Positions 40,023-49,429 are shown, counted from the stretch's first letter. The stretch: 64,000 nucleotides of DNA from Selenomonadales bacterium (GCA_029975165.1 JARKPR010000049.1:20433-84432), one strand, 5' to 3'. Notes: generated by a model from the sequence alone, not told the origin. Made by a program: numbers and translations.

Positions 40023-41567
40023 CTAAACGGGGGGTGAAGCAAACGGCTGGGGCGCCGCCATTTCCATCGCCACCCCGTGCCTTCTACCCAAAAAATCCTC
40101 GAACTTGTGCACCTTGACCGGGGCGGCGAAGCGCATGTAGTTAGTCGCCACCACCATCTCGCCGCAGTCGAGGTTTTTGATCTCGTTGCGCTGTTGGAGG
40201 ATGTCCTTGCGGCACATCGCCTCCAGCTTGCCGCGGTCGGCCTTGGATGCCAGGCCGAGGATAAACAGCGTATTGAGCTGCGACAGCACCTTGTCGGCCA
40301 ACAGGCGCGGCTGCTGGTCGACCACGCACAGGCCGAGGTTGAACTTGCGGGCCTCGCTCACCAGACGGGCGAAGACGTTGTTGCTGCCGTGCTCCTTCTT
40401 GCCGAGGAAGCGGTGGGCCTCCTCAAGGACGATCAGGATGGGCTTGGCCTGGCGGCGCTCGGCGTCGCTCTTGGCGGCGTAGTGCGACAGCAGCTTCTTG
40501 GACAGCAGCGTCGACAGGGCCAGCTCGCCGACCGGGGAAACGTTCTTGAGCTCGACCAGCACCACCTTGCCCTGTTCTAGCTCGCCCATCATGCCGGCCA
40601 CCACCGACTCCGTCCCCTCGGCGATGTTGAGCTCGTTCTTCAGATTCCAGCAAATGCTCTTGATCTTGCTGACCGTCGGCGTCTGGAACTTCTGGCCGGT
40701 GCTCGCCTTCAGCTCGTCGATGAGATCGGCGGTGTCGTATTGCAGCACATCCCGCACCCAGTTCTCGGCCAGGACGGTCGACAGCTTGTAAATGGCGTCG
40801 AACTGCGGCTCGGTAAAGGTGGCGCAGGCGGTCACGTCCTCGGGGCCGACCTCGCCGAAATTTACGGTCAATTGGCGGGCGTAGTCGGCCTGGGGGTGGG
40901 CGTTGTAGACCGCGAGCCGTTCCCCCACCTGGGGATGGCGGGCCAGGTCGCGGTAATACTCGTTGTGGACGTCGAATACCAACATGCCGTAGTTGCCGTT
41001 ATCGATGACCGAACCGGCCAGCACCTTCACCAGGTTGCTCTTCCCCGACCCGGTCGTGCCGAAAATGCCGATATGCTCGGTGATCGCCTTGCTGCCGTAA
41101 ATGCCGACCGGCAGCTCGAGAATGCCCCGGCCGCTCTTAAGAAAACCGATCTCCAAGTCGCCCTTCATCTCGGCCAGCAGGGCGGTATCGGCGGCGCTCA
41201 GGCCGCGCACCTCGCAAAAGAAATCCGGGCAGGTCTTGGGGTTGTAAAGGTGGTTCTCGCCGTCGGCGTAGCACAGCTGCTCGGCCATGCCGATCTTGAC
41301 GGTGTGGTTGCCGCCGAGGTAAAACTCCAGCTCCTCCTGCTTCTCCACCTGGCCCTCGGCGTTGAGCTTGCTCATCAGGTAGCCGACATTGTTGATTCCC
41401 GACCAGCGCGACTTCACCTTGAAATCGTAGGCCCGGATATAAAAACGGTCGCCGCTTTTCCCCTCGACGACCAGGATGTCGCCGAAATCCACGTCCTGGC
41501 CCGGGGCGACGACAAACTCGACGTACGTGCCCTTGGCGTAAATCAGCCGGCCCTTGTAATCGCTCAC
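40023..41567 (-). CDS. HerA-like DUF87 ATPase
   Basis: The protein of about 514 residues has an N-terminal HAS-barrel-like beta domain (to about 125). A FtsK/HerA RecA-like ATPase follows with Walker A GTTGSGKSNLVK, Walker B ILIVLEEAHRFL and an arginine-finger-type segment in the C-terminal third (ARLVSEARKFNLGL, DQQPRLLADKVLSQLNT). HerA family hexamers pump DNA and usually pair with NurA nuclease; no nurA is present here. GTG 41567 is preferred over GTG 41573 because AAAGGGGG then sits 7 nt upstream. It is monocistronic between two terminators. Confidence 0.88.
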   Translation of the reverse strand: MSDYKGRLIYAKGTYVEFVVAPGQDVDFGDILVVEGKSGDRFYIRAYDFKVKSRWSGINNVGYLMSKLNAEGQVEKQEELEFYLGGNHTVKIGMAEQLCYADGENHLYNPKTCPDFFCEVRGLSAADTALLAEMKGDLEIGFLKSGRGILELPVGIYGSKAITEHIGIFGTTGSGKSNLVKVLAGSVIDNGNYGMLVFDVHNEYYRDLARHPQVGERLAVYNAHPQADYARQLTVNFGEVGPEDVTACATFTEPQFDAIYKLSTVLAENWVRDVLQYDTADLIDELKASTGQKFQTPTVSKIKSICWNLKNELNIAEGTESVVAGMMGELEQGKVVLVELKNVSPVGELALSTLLSKKLLSHYAAKSDAERRQAKPILIVLEEAHRFLGKKEHGSNNVFARLVSEARKFNLGLCVVDQQPRLLADKVLSQLNTLFILGLASKADRGKLEAMCRKDILQQRNEIKNLDCGEMVVATNYMRFAAPVKVHKFEDFLGRRHGVAMEMAAPQPFASPPV

Positions 41568-41631
41568 CAGCACGCCCCCTTTCGCTCTCGCGAAATTTTT
41601 GCGGACATTTTTTAGTCTGCGCGCCGGGGTA

Positions 41632-41662
41632 CAAAAAAAAACAGGGATTGATTTCCCTGTTT
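41632..41662 (-). terminator. Intrinsic terminator upstream of the HerA-like gene
   Basis: AAACAGGGA and TCCCTGTTT around a 6-nt loop are followed on the minus strand by TTTTTTG. It ends the nfeD-floA transcript. Confidence 0.85.
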
Positions 41663-41688
41663 AATACCGGCCGTTGATAAGCGAAACT

Positions 41689-41712
41689 TGGCTCGGGCGG
41701 CTGGCCCGAGCC
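41689..41712. other. Perfect 9-bp hairpin in the gap after the floA operon
   Basis: GGCTCGGGC and GCCCGAGCC flank a 5-nt loop. No T run follows on either strand, and a repeat copy lies 30 nt further along. The rest of the 317-nt gap (41568-41884) holds the terminator at 41632 and repeat copy D. Confidence 0.5.
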
Positions 41713-41742
41713 TTAGTTGAGCTATTCGCGCCCCCGGCGCGG

Positions 41743-41846
41743 GAAAGCCCCATCTGCGGCGTTGCTCCTCAGAGCGCTTGCTAGCGTATGCAACCAAGTA
41801 CGCGTCGCAACGCGTTCTTCTGGTGCGCCTTGCATATAGGGCTTTC
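41743..41846. repeat. Foldback repeat element, copy D (inverted orientation)
   Basis: Ends GAAAGCCCC and GGGCTTTC, with ATCTGCGGCGTTGCTCCTC and TGCGCCTTGCATA, are the reverse-complement order of copies A-C. The core is diverged. It lies about 38 nt after the stop codon at 41885. Confidence 0.7.
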
Positions 41847-41884
41847 TGAACGGCCTTGATTTTTTGGTGAATACGATTTAAAGC

Positions 41885-42358
41885 TTATCGCCCGAAGCCG
41901 TGGCGGAACGGCCGCTTGCAGCGCGGCGGCTGGATTATCTCGGCGAAAATGATGCCGTTGACCACCGCCGCCTGGTCGAGTTTCCCGTCCCACGGGCGGG
42001 ACTCGGCGACGCTCGCGGCCACCGCCGGCACCTCCTGCGGGACGTAGTTCGACTCCACCGGCTTGGCATGGGGAACGGGCGGCCGATGGACGGCGGCCGC
42101 GGGCCGGGGTCGTTTCTCGTCGGCCGGCGGCAACACGATATCGGGGCCGGGTATGCGGGCCGGCACCGGCGGCAGCGACCGCTCCTCCCTCGGCCGGCGC
42201 CCCGCGGGCGGCGGGACGCGGTCGGGTTCCGGCGGCAACGGTGCCTGGTCGGGAATCTCGGGGTATTTGTATTCTGCCTGGCGGCGTTTCTTTTTCAGCA
42301 GCTCCGGCACCAGGTAGAAGAGGAGCATCAAGATCAGAGGTACGATTATATCCCACAT
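41885..42358 (-). CDS. Membrane-anchored proline-rich protein next to floA (157 aa)
   Basis: I do not recognise a named family. It has an N-terminal transmembrane helix (IIVPLILMLLFYLVPELL), a long Pro/Arg-rich linker (about 35-120) and a conserved-looking C-terminal segment (KLDQAAVVNGIIFAEIIQPPRCKRP). The start lies 9 nt from the floA stop, so it is probably co-transcribed with nfeD-floA. A role with membrane microdomains is inference from position only. Confidence 0.7.
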   Translation of the reverse strand: MWDIIVPLILMLLFYLVPELLKKKRRQAEYKYPEIPDQAPLPPEPDRVPPPAGRRPREERSLPPVPARIPGPDIVLPPADEKRPRPAAAVHRPPVPHAKPVESNYVPQEVPAVAASVAESRPWDGKLDQAAVVNGIIFAEIIQPPRCKRPFRHGFGR

Positions 42359-42367
42359 GGCGGCCGC

Positions 42368-43372
42368 CTATTTCTTGTCGTCGGTCTTGCTCGGCGGCGC
42401 CGCCGGCCCGGCCTTGCTGATGGTCTCGCGCATCTGGGTATCGGCGAGGATGTTGTTCATATTGTAATAATCCATCACCCCGAGGCGGCCTTCCTTGAGG
42501 GCGAAGGACAGCGCCTTGGGAACGTCGGCCTGGGCTTCGACCACCTTGGCCTGCATCTCCTGGGTGTAGGCCTTCATTTCCTGCTCCTTGGCCACGGCCA
42601 TGGCGCGGCGCTCCTCGGCCTTGGCCTGGGCGACGCGTTTCTCGGCCTCGGCCTGGTCGGTCATCAGCTCGGCGCCGATGTTGCGGCCGACATCGACGTC
42701 GGCGATGTCGATCGACAGGATCTCGAACGCCGTGCCGGCGTCCAGTCCCTTGGAGAGCACAGTGCGCGAAATGTGGTCCGGGTTCTCCAGCACGTCCTTG
42801 TGGTCGGTCGCCGAACCGACGCTGGTGACGATGCCTTCGCCGACGCGGGCGATGATGGTCGCCTCGCCGGCGCCGCCCACCAGGCGATCGATGTTGGCCC
42901 GCACCGTCACGCGGGCCTTGACCTTCAGCTCGATGCCGTTCTTGGCCACCGCGGACACGAACGGCGTCTCGATAACCTTCGGATTGACGCTCATCTGCAC
43001 CGCCTCCAGCACATTGCGGCCGGCGAGGTCGATGGCCGCCGAGCGCTCGAACGGCAGGGCGATCTGGGCGCGGTGGGCGGCGATGAGGGCGTCGATGACC
43101 CGGTCGACGTTGCCGCCGGCCAGGAAGTGGGCCTCAAGCTGGTTGACGTTGACATCCAGCCCGGCCTTGTTGGCCTTGATGAGCGGCAGAACGATCTGCG
43201 CCGGCGGCACGCGGCGGAGACGCATGCCGATGAGAGTGAATATCCCCACGTGGACGCCGGCGGCGATGGCCGAAATCCACAGGCCCAGGGGTACGAAATG
43301 CAGAAACAGGGCCAGACCGATGATGAAGAGAACCAGAATGAACACGCTGCTGATCAAAGGTGCCAATGCCAT
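42368..43372 (-). CDS. floA: Flotillin-like protein FloA
   Basis: This 334-residue UPF0365 protein has an N-terminal hairpin of hydrophobic helices (residues 5-50), an SPFH domain ([20 protein letters not shown] onward) and an Ala/Glu-rich coiled coil ([20 protein letters not shown]). FloA scaffolds functional membrane microdomains. It follows nfeD by 21 nt, the conserved nfeD-floA pairing. Confidence 0.95.
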   Translation of the reverse strand: MALAPLISSVFILVLFIIGLALFLHFVPLGLWISAIAAGVHVGIFTLIGMRLRRVPPAQIVLPLIKANKAGLDVNVNQLEAHFLAGGNVDRVIDALIAAHRAQIALPFERSAAIDLAGRNVLEAVQMSVNPKVIETPFVSAVAKNGIELKVKARVTVRANIDRLVGGAGEATIIARVGEGIVTSVGSATDHKDVLENPDHISRTVLSKGLDAGTAFEILSIDIADVDVGRNIGAELMTDQAEAEKRVAQAKAEERRAMAVAKEQEMKAYTQEMQAKVVEAQADVPKALSFALKEGRLGVMDYYNMNNILADTQMRETISKAGPAAPPSKTDDKK

Positions 43373-43393
43373 AACGATACATTCCTCCCGATA

Positions 43394-44695
43394 TTATTCT
43401 TGATCTGCCAAGGGGCGGACGACGATGCGGTTGCCGCTGACGCTCACCACCTTGACCTTGGTGCCGGCGTCGATGAACTGCCCCTCGGACACAACGTCGA
43501 GGTGGGCGCCGTCGATGTCGACCATCCCCGCCGGCCGCAGGATCTTCATTACGACCCCCGTCCGGCCGAGATAACCCTGATAATCGTCGGCTGACACGAA
43601 GCCGGCGGTCGTCGTCTCGGCGTCGTGCAGGACGAGCCGCGCCCACAGGCGGCTTGACGGCAGCTTCTTCACGATTAGAAGGAAGATGCCGACGGCGATC
43701 ACCAGGCTTACGGCCATGAGGTTCAAAGCGGTGAGGTCGCCGCCCAGAGTCAGGAAAAAGCTGGCCAGGATGCAGAGGATGCCGCCGAGGCCGAAAAAGC
43801 CCATTCCCGGCGTGTATATCTCGATCACGATCAGCACGGCGCCGGCTATAAACAGGGCGATCTCCACCCACCCCGCCAGGCCGGTCAGCCACTGGCTGGC
43901 GAAAAAGAGCAGCACCGCGCCGAGGCCGACGAGCGCGGCCACGCCGAGGCCGGCCGTCTTGATCTCGGTCATGATGGCCAGAAAAATGAGCGTCAGGAGC
44001 GCCGACTTGACGACCGGGTTGCTCACCCAGCCGGCCAGCTTCTCCGCCCAGCCCTGGTGATACTCGACCACCGGCGCGCCGGTCAGGCCGAAATGGGCCA
44101 GCACTTCGGCCCGCTCGGCCGTCACCAGGTCGGCGTACCCCACCTTGACGGCCTGGTAGTCGGTCAGGGCGAGAATCTGCCCCGGCTCGGCGTAGCCCGG
44201 CAGGCCGAGCGTCTTATCCACCATCGCCTCGGCCACCCTGGGGTTGCGGCCCGACTTGTTGGCGGTGGCGGCAAACTCCGCCTTGAGGGCGGCGATCGTC
44301 TTCTCGGTCGCCGGAATGGGTTCGGCCGCGCCGATGCTGCCGCCGGGGGAAATGGCGATCTTCTTGTGGGCGATGGCGATCAGCGCGCCGGCCGACCAGG
44401 CCCGGTTCTTGATATGGCAGATGGTGTCCACCGGCGCCTCGCTGATGCGGTCGCGGATGACGGTCGCCGCGTCTACGAGGCCGCCGAAGGTGTCGAGCTC
44501 GACCAGAACGGCGCGGGCGTTCTTTTCCTTGGCCTCGGCCATCGCCTTGTGGACGAGGGCGGCCTGTCCACCGTCAATCTCGCCCTTGATATTGATAACG
44601 ATGACCGGCCCGCCGCCCTCGCCGCGGGCCGTCGGCCCGGCCGCCAGCGAAACGGCGAACGCCAGCATCGTCAGGATAAATACAAACCGCCGCAT
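43394..44695 (-). CDS. nfeD: NfeD family protein with ClpP-like protease domain
   Basis: This 433-residue long-form NfeD has a signal peptide (1-24), a ClpP/SppA-like serine protease domain (about 25-225, with RAWSAGALIAIAHKKIAISPGGSIGAAEP including the candidate Ser) and five to six membrane helices (about 230-350). A C-terminal OB-fold NfeD domain follows (GRTGVVMKILRPAGMVDIDG). It partners flotillins/stomatins. ATG 44695 follows GGGAGGAT; the frame open to 44746 lacks a site. The 494 nt upstream holds AT-rich sequence and a degenerate repeat (copy H), without a convincing gene. Confidence 0.92.
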   Translation of the reverse strand: MRRFVFILTMLAFAVSLAAGPTARGEGGGPVIVINIKGEIDGGQAALVHKAMAEAKEKNARAVLVELDTFGGLVDAATVIRDRISEAPVDTICHIKNRAWSAGALIAIAHKKIAISPGGSIGAAEPIPATEKTIAALKAEFAATANKSGRNPRVAEAMVDKTLGLPGYAEPGQILALTDYQAVKVGYADLVTAERAEVLAHFGLTGAPVVEYHQGWAEKLAGWVSNPVVKSALLTLIFLAIMTEIKTAGLGVAALVGLGAVLLFFASQWLTGLAGWVEIALFIAGAVLIVIEIYTPGMGFFGLGGILCILASFFLTLGGDLTALNLMAVSLVIAVGIFLLIVKKLPSSRLWARLVLHDAETTTAGFVSADDYQGYLGRTGVVMKILRPAGMVDIDGAHLDVVSEGQFIDAGTKVKVVSVSGNRIVVRPLADQE

Positions 44696-44956
44696 GCGAA
44701 ATCCTCCCATGGGTATTCTTGTCATAGTGTATTCGGCATTCATCATTGTATTCCCTGTCTATCCGGCCGCCAGGATAAACAGAAAAGCGTCGGCGGCCGT
44801 TAATTTTTCAAATTGCGCAATTGTTTAAAACATTTTTATTTTTTAAGGGAAGCTTGACCTTTTACTTTATTTATGATATTTTATCTTTGGTAATCGTGAA
44901 GTCTACAAATTGTCGCACCATCGATTTTTTTAAGCAGCAATCATCACCGCAAACTT

Positions 44957-45125
44957 CGCTCCCCATCTGGACAGCTTTCGCCGCGCAGCCTACGATCAAA
45001 CGCAGCATGAACTCCGCACCATATCCAGCATCATCCAGCGCTTCACATTACGTGGCAGGTCGTTTACGGCCTGCCTTTCTCTTTGCGCCCGGTCCACTCG
45101 GCATCCGGGGGCTTTCCGAACGGCC
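44957..45125. repeat. Degenerate foldback repeat, copy H
   Basis: The left end CTCCCCATCTGG and the right end GCATCCGGGGGCTTTCC-GAACGG resemble copy D's ends, but the core is unlike the others. No protein-coding signal was found in 44747-45150. A GGCAGG/CCTGCC hairpin at about 45051-45072 is followed by TTTCTCTTT on the plus strand. Confidence 0.35.
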
Positions 45126-45150
45126 CCATGCTGCTGCATACTGTTATAAA

Positions 45151-45179
45151 AGCCGGTATCCTTGCGGATACCGGCTTTT
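45151..45179 (-). terminator. Intrinsic terminator of the yqeY end of the dnaK gene run
   Basis: AAAGCCGGTATCC and GGATACCGGCTTT around a GCAA loop are followed by TAT on the minus strand and TTGCC on the plus strand, 11 nt after the yqeY stop. Confidence 0.85.
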
Positions 45180-45189
45180 TGCCTACTCT

Positions 45190-45642
45190 TCACTTGTTGA
45201 GCGCGTCCCTGACCATGGCGTTGACAATCTTGCCGTCGGCGCGGCCCTTGACCTTCGGCATCAGGGCGGACATGACCTTGCCCATCTCCTTCGGTCCGGC
45301 GGCGCCTGTCTGGGCGACGGCCTCGGCCACCAGGGCGCGGACTTCGTCGTCGCTCAACTGCGCGGGGAGATATCCCATCAGAATGGCGATTTCCTGTTCG
45401 AGCGTGGCCACAAGGTCGGGCCGGTTGCCCTTCTTGAACTCTTCGAGCGAATCGCGCCGCATCTTGACCTCTTTGGCCAGGACGTCGAGCACTTCCTCCT
45501 CGTCAAGCTCCTTCTTGCGGTCGATCTCGACATTTTTGACGGCGGCGCGCGCCATGCGGATGACCGAGAGGCGGAGCTTGCCGGCCTCCCTGTCCTTCAT
45601 GGCCTGCTTCATGTCGTCGTTGAGCTTATCTTTGATTGACAT
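45190..45642 (-). CDS. yqeY: GatB/YqeY domain protein
   Basis: This 150-residue all-helical protein starts MSIKDKLNDDMKQAMKDREAGKLRLSVIRM and has the GYLPAQLSDDEVRALV linker and a C-terminal KMGKVM-like segment (KEMGKVMSALMPKVKGRADGK). It is related to the tail domain of GatB and binds tRNA. It follows rpsU by 40 nt, the standard rpsU-yqeY arrangement. Confidence 0.94.
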   Translation of the reverse strand: MSIKDKLNDDMKQAMKDREAGKLRLSVIRMARAAVKNVEIDRKKELDEEEVLDVLAKEVKMRRDSLEEFKKGNRPDLVATLEQEIAILMGYLPAQLSDDEVRALVAEAVAQTGAAGPKEMGKVMSALMPKVKGRADGKIVNAMVRDALNK

Positions 45643-45682
45643 GGCCGAAACCTCATCCGAGCGTGCCGCGTCTTCGGGCGGT

Positions 45683-45862
45683 TCAGCTCTTGAATTTCCG
45701 TTTGCGCGCCGCTTCGGACTTCTTCTTCCGTTTGACGCTCGGTTTCTCGTAATGCTCGCGTTTCCTCACTTCCGAAAGAACGCCCGCCTTTTGGCAAGTG
45801 CGCTTAAATCTGCGGAGTGCGCTGTCCAGTGTTTCGTTTTTTCCCACTTTGACTTCTGACAT
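45683..45862 (-). CDS. rpsU: 30S ribosomal protein S21
   Basis: The 59-residue product [19 protein letters not shown]... has the S21 signature ([35 protein letters not shown]). ATG 45862 is preceded by a GGAGGGAGG site. It has its own strong promoter and is followed by yqeY. It is small, basic and easily missed. Confidence 0.96.
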   Translation of the reverse strand: MSEVKVGKNETLDSALRRFKRTCQKAGVLSEVRKREHYEKPSVKRKKKSEAARKRKFKS

Positions 45863-45919
45863 CTATCTCCCTCCCTCCACAACAGACCTGGGGAAGAATA
45901 CTCATACATTCACCAGAAA

Positions 45920-45949
45920 ATTATACACGATTACGACAAGCACTGTCAA
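45920..45949 (-). promoter_or_regulatory. Sigma-A type promoter of rpsU-yqeY
   Basis: Minus-strand perfect TTGACA (45949-45944) and TATAAT (45925-45920) are 18 nt apart. The promoter lies just after the HIT gene. Confidence 0.85.
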
Positions 45950-45951
45950 TA

Positions 45952-46299
45952 TCAGCCCGGGGGCCAAGTCATAAACCGGCCGCCGAGGACATGCCAGTGG
46001 ATGTGGTGGACCGTCTGGCCGCCGTTATCCTTGGTGTTGACCACCGTGCGGAAGCCGTCGTCGGCCACGCCGAGCTGGGCGGCGATCTTGGGGATGACGG
46101 TCATGATGTGTCCCAGGAGGGTGATGTCGTCGGAACAGGTCTCGCAAAGGTTGGCGATGTGCCGCTTGGGCACCACGAGGACGTGGACGGGAGCCGCCGG
46201 CTTGATGTCGGGGAAAGCCATGACATGCTCATCTTCATAAATGATTTTCGTAGGGATTTCCTTGCTCGCGATCTTGCAGAAAATACAGTCTTGCTGCAT
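45952..46299 (-). CDS. HIT family nucleotide-binding hydrolase
   Basis: This 115-residue histidine-triad protein starts MQQDCIFCKIASKEIPTKIIYEDE and ends with the HIT motif HHIHWHVLGG. HINT-type members hydrolyse nucleoside phosphoramidates; the N-terminal CxxC may bind zinc. ATG 46299 gives the normal family length; the frame open to 46947 is a shadow of mtaB. It lies about 104 nt after mtaB, which may hold its own promoter. Confidence 0.94.
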   Translation of the reverse strand: MQQDCIFCKIASKEIPTKIIYEDEHVMAFPDIKPAAPVHVLVVPKRHIANLCETCSDDITLLGHIMTVIPKIAAQLGVADDGFRTVVNTKDNGGQTVHHIHWHVLGGRFMTWPPG

Positions 46300-46403
46300 G
46301 GCAGCCCTTCCTCTCAGCCGCGCTTCACCGCTTAGTAGTATACATCTTTTTAGGAAAATATTCTGCCCTTTTCTTATATATCCTGCCGCAGAAACGGAAA
46401 TAA

Positions 46404-47702
46404 TCAGTCGCCGGTCTCGCCCCACAGGCCGTCGCGCCAGACCTTGGCCAGCCTTACCGGCCTGATGGCGCCCGCCAGTTCGGGGCCGCCGGCCGCGTAA
46501 ACGCGCATGTAGTTGCCTGTCAGGCCCTCGGCCACGCCGTCCACGGCCGTCTCGAACAGCACCGCCGTCTCCCGGCCGACGAAGCGGGCGTGGAAAGCGG
46601 CAGCCTGCCGGTCGGCCAGCGCTTGCAAGGCCGCGGCCCGCCGCTTCTTCTCCGCCTCCGGCACCTGGCCGGGGAGAGCGGCCGCCGGCGTGCCCCGGCG
46701 CCGCGAGTACGGGAAAACGTGGATGCGGGCGAAGCCCATGCCGGCGGCGAACGCGAGGGTATTGGCGAACTCGGCCGCCGTCTCGCCGGGGAAGCCGACG
46801 ATGATGTCGGTCGTCACGGCCACATCGGGCACGCGAGAGCGGATATCCTCGACAAGCTCGCGGTAGCGGGCGGTGGTATAGTGGCGGTTCATCGCCGCCA
46901 ATATGCGGTCGTCGCCGGCCTGAAGCGGCAGATGGAGATGAGGGCACAGCCGCTCGTCATCCCCCATGAGGGCGACCAGCCCCGCGGATACCTCGATCGA
47001 CTCCAGCGACCCCAGGCGGAGGCGGTCCACCCTCGGGACGGACAGCACCGCCTGCACCGCGTCGGTCAAGGTGAGCCCGCCGCCCTGTTCCTGGCCGTAG
47101 GCGCCCAGGTGGATGCCGGTGAGCACGATCTCCCGGAAGCCGGCCGCGGCCAGCTTGGCCGCCTCGCGCACGATGCTGCCGAGGGGTCGCGAACGCAGCG
47201 GCCCGCGGGCGTAGGGGATGATGCAGTATGTACAGAAATTGGCGCAGCCCTCCTGGATCTTCAGGAAGGCGCGCGTGCGGCCGGGGGCCGCGAACAGCGG
47301 TATATCCTCGAAAGCGCTGGCCGCCATGATGTCGCCCACGGCCGTTATCCGGCGGTGCCCGGCGGCCGCTTCCTCGGCCAGGTCCACGATCCGCCGGCGA
47401 TCCTGGGTACCGACGATGACGTCGACGCCGTCGATGGCCCCGACCTCGCCGGGCGACACCTGGGCATAGCAGCCGGTAACGACCACCGTCGCGCCCGGGC
47501 TGGTGCGGGTGGCGCGGCGGATGAGCTGGCGCGACTTGCGCTCGCCCAGATGGGTGACCGAACACGTGTTGACGACATAAACGTCGGCCGGCCGGTCGAA
47601 GGCCACCACCTCATAGCCCCGTTCCCTGAACAGGCCTTCCAACGTTTCGGTCTCGAACTGATTGACTTTGCAGCCCAAAGTCGCGAATGCGACCCTCTTC
47701 AT
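46404..47702 (-). CDS. mtaB: tRNA (N6-L-threonylcarbamoyladenosine37-C2)-methylthiotransferase MtaB
   Basis: This 432-residue radical SAM methylthiotransferase has an N-terminal MTTase domain (TLGCKVNQFETE, VNTCSVT, VTGCYAQ cysteines), radical SAM CANFCTYCIIP and a C-terminal TRAM domain (about 370-430). It converts t6A37 to ms2t6A in tRNAs decoding ANN codons. ATG 47702 is used. It follows rsmE in the conserved prmA-rsmE-mtaB order. Confidence 0.95.
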   Translation of the reverse strand: MKRVAFATLGCKVNQFETETLEGLFRERGYEVVAFDRPADVYVVNTCSVTHLGERKSRQLIRRATRTSPGATVVVTGCYAQVSPGEVGAIDGVDVIVGTQDRRRIVDLAEEAAAGHRRITAVGDIMAASAFEDIPLFAAPGRTRAFLKIQEGCANFCTYCIIPYARGPLRSRPLGSIVREAAKLAAAGFREIVLTGIHLGAYGQEQGGGLTLTDAVQAVLSVPRVDRLRLGSLESIEVSAGLVALMGDDERLCPHLHLPLQAGDDRILAAMNRHYTTARYRELVEDIRSRVPDVAVTTDIIVGFPGETAAEFANTLAFAAGMGFARIHVFPYSRRRGTPAAALPGQVPEAEKKRRAAALQALADRQAAAFHARFVGRETAVLFETAVDGVAEGLTGNYMRVYAAGGPELAGAIRPVRLAKVWRDGLWGETGD

Positions 47703-47726
47703 ATAGTTGCCCCCAAAAACCAAGGC

Positions 47727-48467
47727 TTACAGGCCCGAACCCAGATCGCCCTTTTCATACAGCACGATCGCCAGCGCCGCCAGCGCCGCCGTCTCGGTGC
47801 GCAGGATGCGCGGCCCCAGCGTGGCGACGCTCGCCCCGTGGCGGCGGCACAGCTCCGCCTCGGCCGGGTTGAAGCCGCCCTCCGGGCCGACCAGCAGCAG
47901 ATAAGACGTCGCCGCGCGGCCGGCGAGGATGTCGCGCAGCGGCTCGCCGCCCGCGCCCTCGTACAGCATGATTACGGCCGTGTCCTCCCCCGCCCCGGCC
48001 AGCGCTGCCGCCAGCGTCGCTACCTCGGCCACGGCGGGCATTGCCCCGCGGCCGCACTGCTTGGCCGCCTCGGCGGCGATCTTCCGCCACCTTTCCCGGC
48101 GGCTGCCCTGCTTGGCCGCGTCATAGCGCACCGTGCAGTTGTCGCAGGCCAGCGGAATAACGCCGGCCGCGCCCAGCTCCACCGCCTTCTGGACGATGTA
48201 TTCCAGCTTGTCGCCTTTCGGCAGGCCCTGCGCCAGCCAAACGCTCACCGGCGGCTCGTGGCCGGCGGCCAGCGTCTCGCGGACGCTCGCCCGCACCGTA
48301 TCCGCCGTCACGGCCGTTATCGCCGCCCGGCCCGCGCGGCCGGCCGCATCGACGACGATTATCTCGTCGCCCGTCCCCAGGCGCAGCACCCTGCCGATGT
48401 GGCGGGCGTCCGGCCCGGTTATCGCCACCTCGCCGGCCAGCTCGCCGGCGATGAAAAAACGGCGCAT
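47727..48467 (-). CDS. rsmE: 16S rRNA (uracil1498-N3)-methyltransferase RsmE
   Basis: This 246-residue SPOUT methyltransferase has an N-terminal PUA-like domain (MRRFFIAGELAG, DARHIGRVLRLGTGDEI) and the knotted C-terminal motifs LLVGPEGGFNPAEAELC and LGPRILRTETAALAAL. It modifies U1498 in the decoding centre. The start lies 1 nt after the prmA stop. Confidence 0.96.
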   Translation of the reverse strand: MRRFFIAGELAGEVAITGPDARHIGRVLRLGTGDEIIVVDAAGRAGRAAITAVTADTVRASVRETLAAGHEPPVSVWLAQGLPKGDKLEYIVQKAVELGAAGVIPLACDNCTVRYDAAKQGSRRERWRKIAAEAAKQCGRGAMPAVAEVATLAAALAGAGEDTAVIMLYEGAGGEPLRDILAGRAATSYLLLVGPEGGFNPAEAELCRRHGASVATLGPRILRTETAALAALAIVLYEKGDLGSGL

Positions 48468-48468
48468 C

Positions 48469-49407
48469 TCACCCGTCCCCTTTGCGGGCCAGGATGGTCG
48501 CCCACTCCCCGTCCTCCAGCACTCTCTCCACCGTCAGGCCGGCGGCCAGGACGGCGTCAACCGTGTCGCCCAGCCGGCCGGTGATGATGCCGCCGGCGAG
48601 GAAAACGCCGCCGTCCGCCAGGCGGTCGGGGACAGCCGGCGCCAGCCGGACGATTGCATCGGCGATGATGTTGGCTACGACGACGTCGGCTTGGCCGGCA
48701 AGCCCGGACACCAGGTCGCCCGCCGCCACCGTCACCCTGTCGCCCACGGCGTTGGCGGCGACATTCGCGCCCGCCACCCGCACCGCCACCGGGTCGTTGT
48801 CCACTGCCCGCACCTCGCCGGCCCCAAGCTTGGCGGCCGCCACCGCCAGGATGCCCGAGCCGGTGCCGACGTCGAACACGATGTCCCCCGGGCGCACGGT
48901 CTCTTCGAGCAGCCGCAGGCACATCACCGTGGTCTGGTGGGTGCCCGTGCCGAAGGCCATACCGGGATCAAGCTCGATGACCAGGTCGCCGTCCCCGGCG
49001 AGATACTCCTGCCAGGACGGCTTGACGACCAGGCGGTCGCCCACCCGCACCGGGAAGAAATAATTTTTCCAGGCGTCCGCCCAGTCCGCCTCGCGCACTT
49101 CCTGCCAGCGGACGAGGCCGTGCCCCTTGTCCTGATCATGCCCGCCGAGGCCGCCGATCCGTTCCGCCAGCAGGCGCAGCTTGTCGTCGAGCGCATCGTC
49201 TGCCGGCAGGTACGCCTTTACCGTCACCGTGCCGGTCTCTTCCGCCTCCGGAATATCGCAGTAGTCCCACGTTCCCGAGCGGCGGTACGAATTGACGAGC
49301 TCGGGGTCCTCGATGACCACGCCGCTCGTGCCCAGGCCGTGAAAAATATCGGCCACCGCCTCGGTGGCCTCATGGGTGGTCAGGATGCTTATCTCCGCCC
49401 ATTTCAT
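48469..49407 (-). CDS. prmA: Ribosomal protein L11 methyltransferase PrmA
   Basis: This 312-residue SAM methyltransferase has an N-terminal substrate-binding domain (MKWAEISILTTHEATEAVADIF) and catalytic motifs FGTGTHQTT, DVGTGSGILAVAAAKLGA and VANIIADAI. It trimethylates ribosomal protein L11. It lies 22 nt after dnaJ in the heat-shock operon, as in many Firmicutes. Confidence 0.96.
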   Translation of the reverse strand: MKWAEISILTTHEATEAVADIFHGLGTSGVVIEDPELVNSYRRSGTWDYCDIPEAEETGTVTVKAYLPADDALDDKLRLLAERIGGLGGHDQDKGHGLVRWQEVREADWADAWKNYFFPVRVGDRLVVKPSWQEYLAGDGDLVIELDPGMAFGTGTHQTTVMCLRLLEETVRPGDIVFDVGTGSGILAVAAAKLGAGEVRAVDNDPVAVRVAGANVAANAVGDRVTVAAGDLVSGLAGQADVVVANIIADAIVRLAPAVPDRLADGGVFLAGGIITGRLGDTVDAVLAAGLTVERVLEDGEWATILARKGDG

Positions 49408-49429
49408 GGCGCCTCGCCCCTTCCTGCCT

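Noticed and set aside
44821..45639. Plus-strand open frame across the nfeD-yqeY gap
   Set aside because: Its second half is antisense to yqeY, and its first half crosses AT-rich sequence and the degenerate repeat with no recognisable domain or ribosome-binding site.
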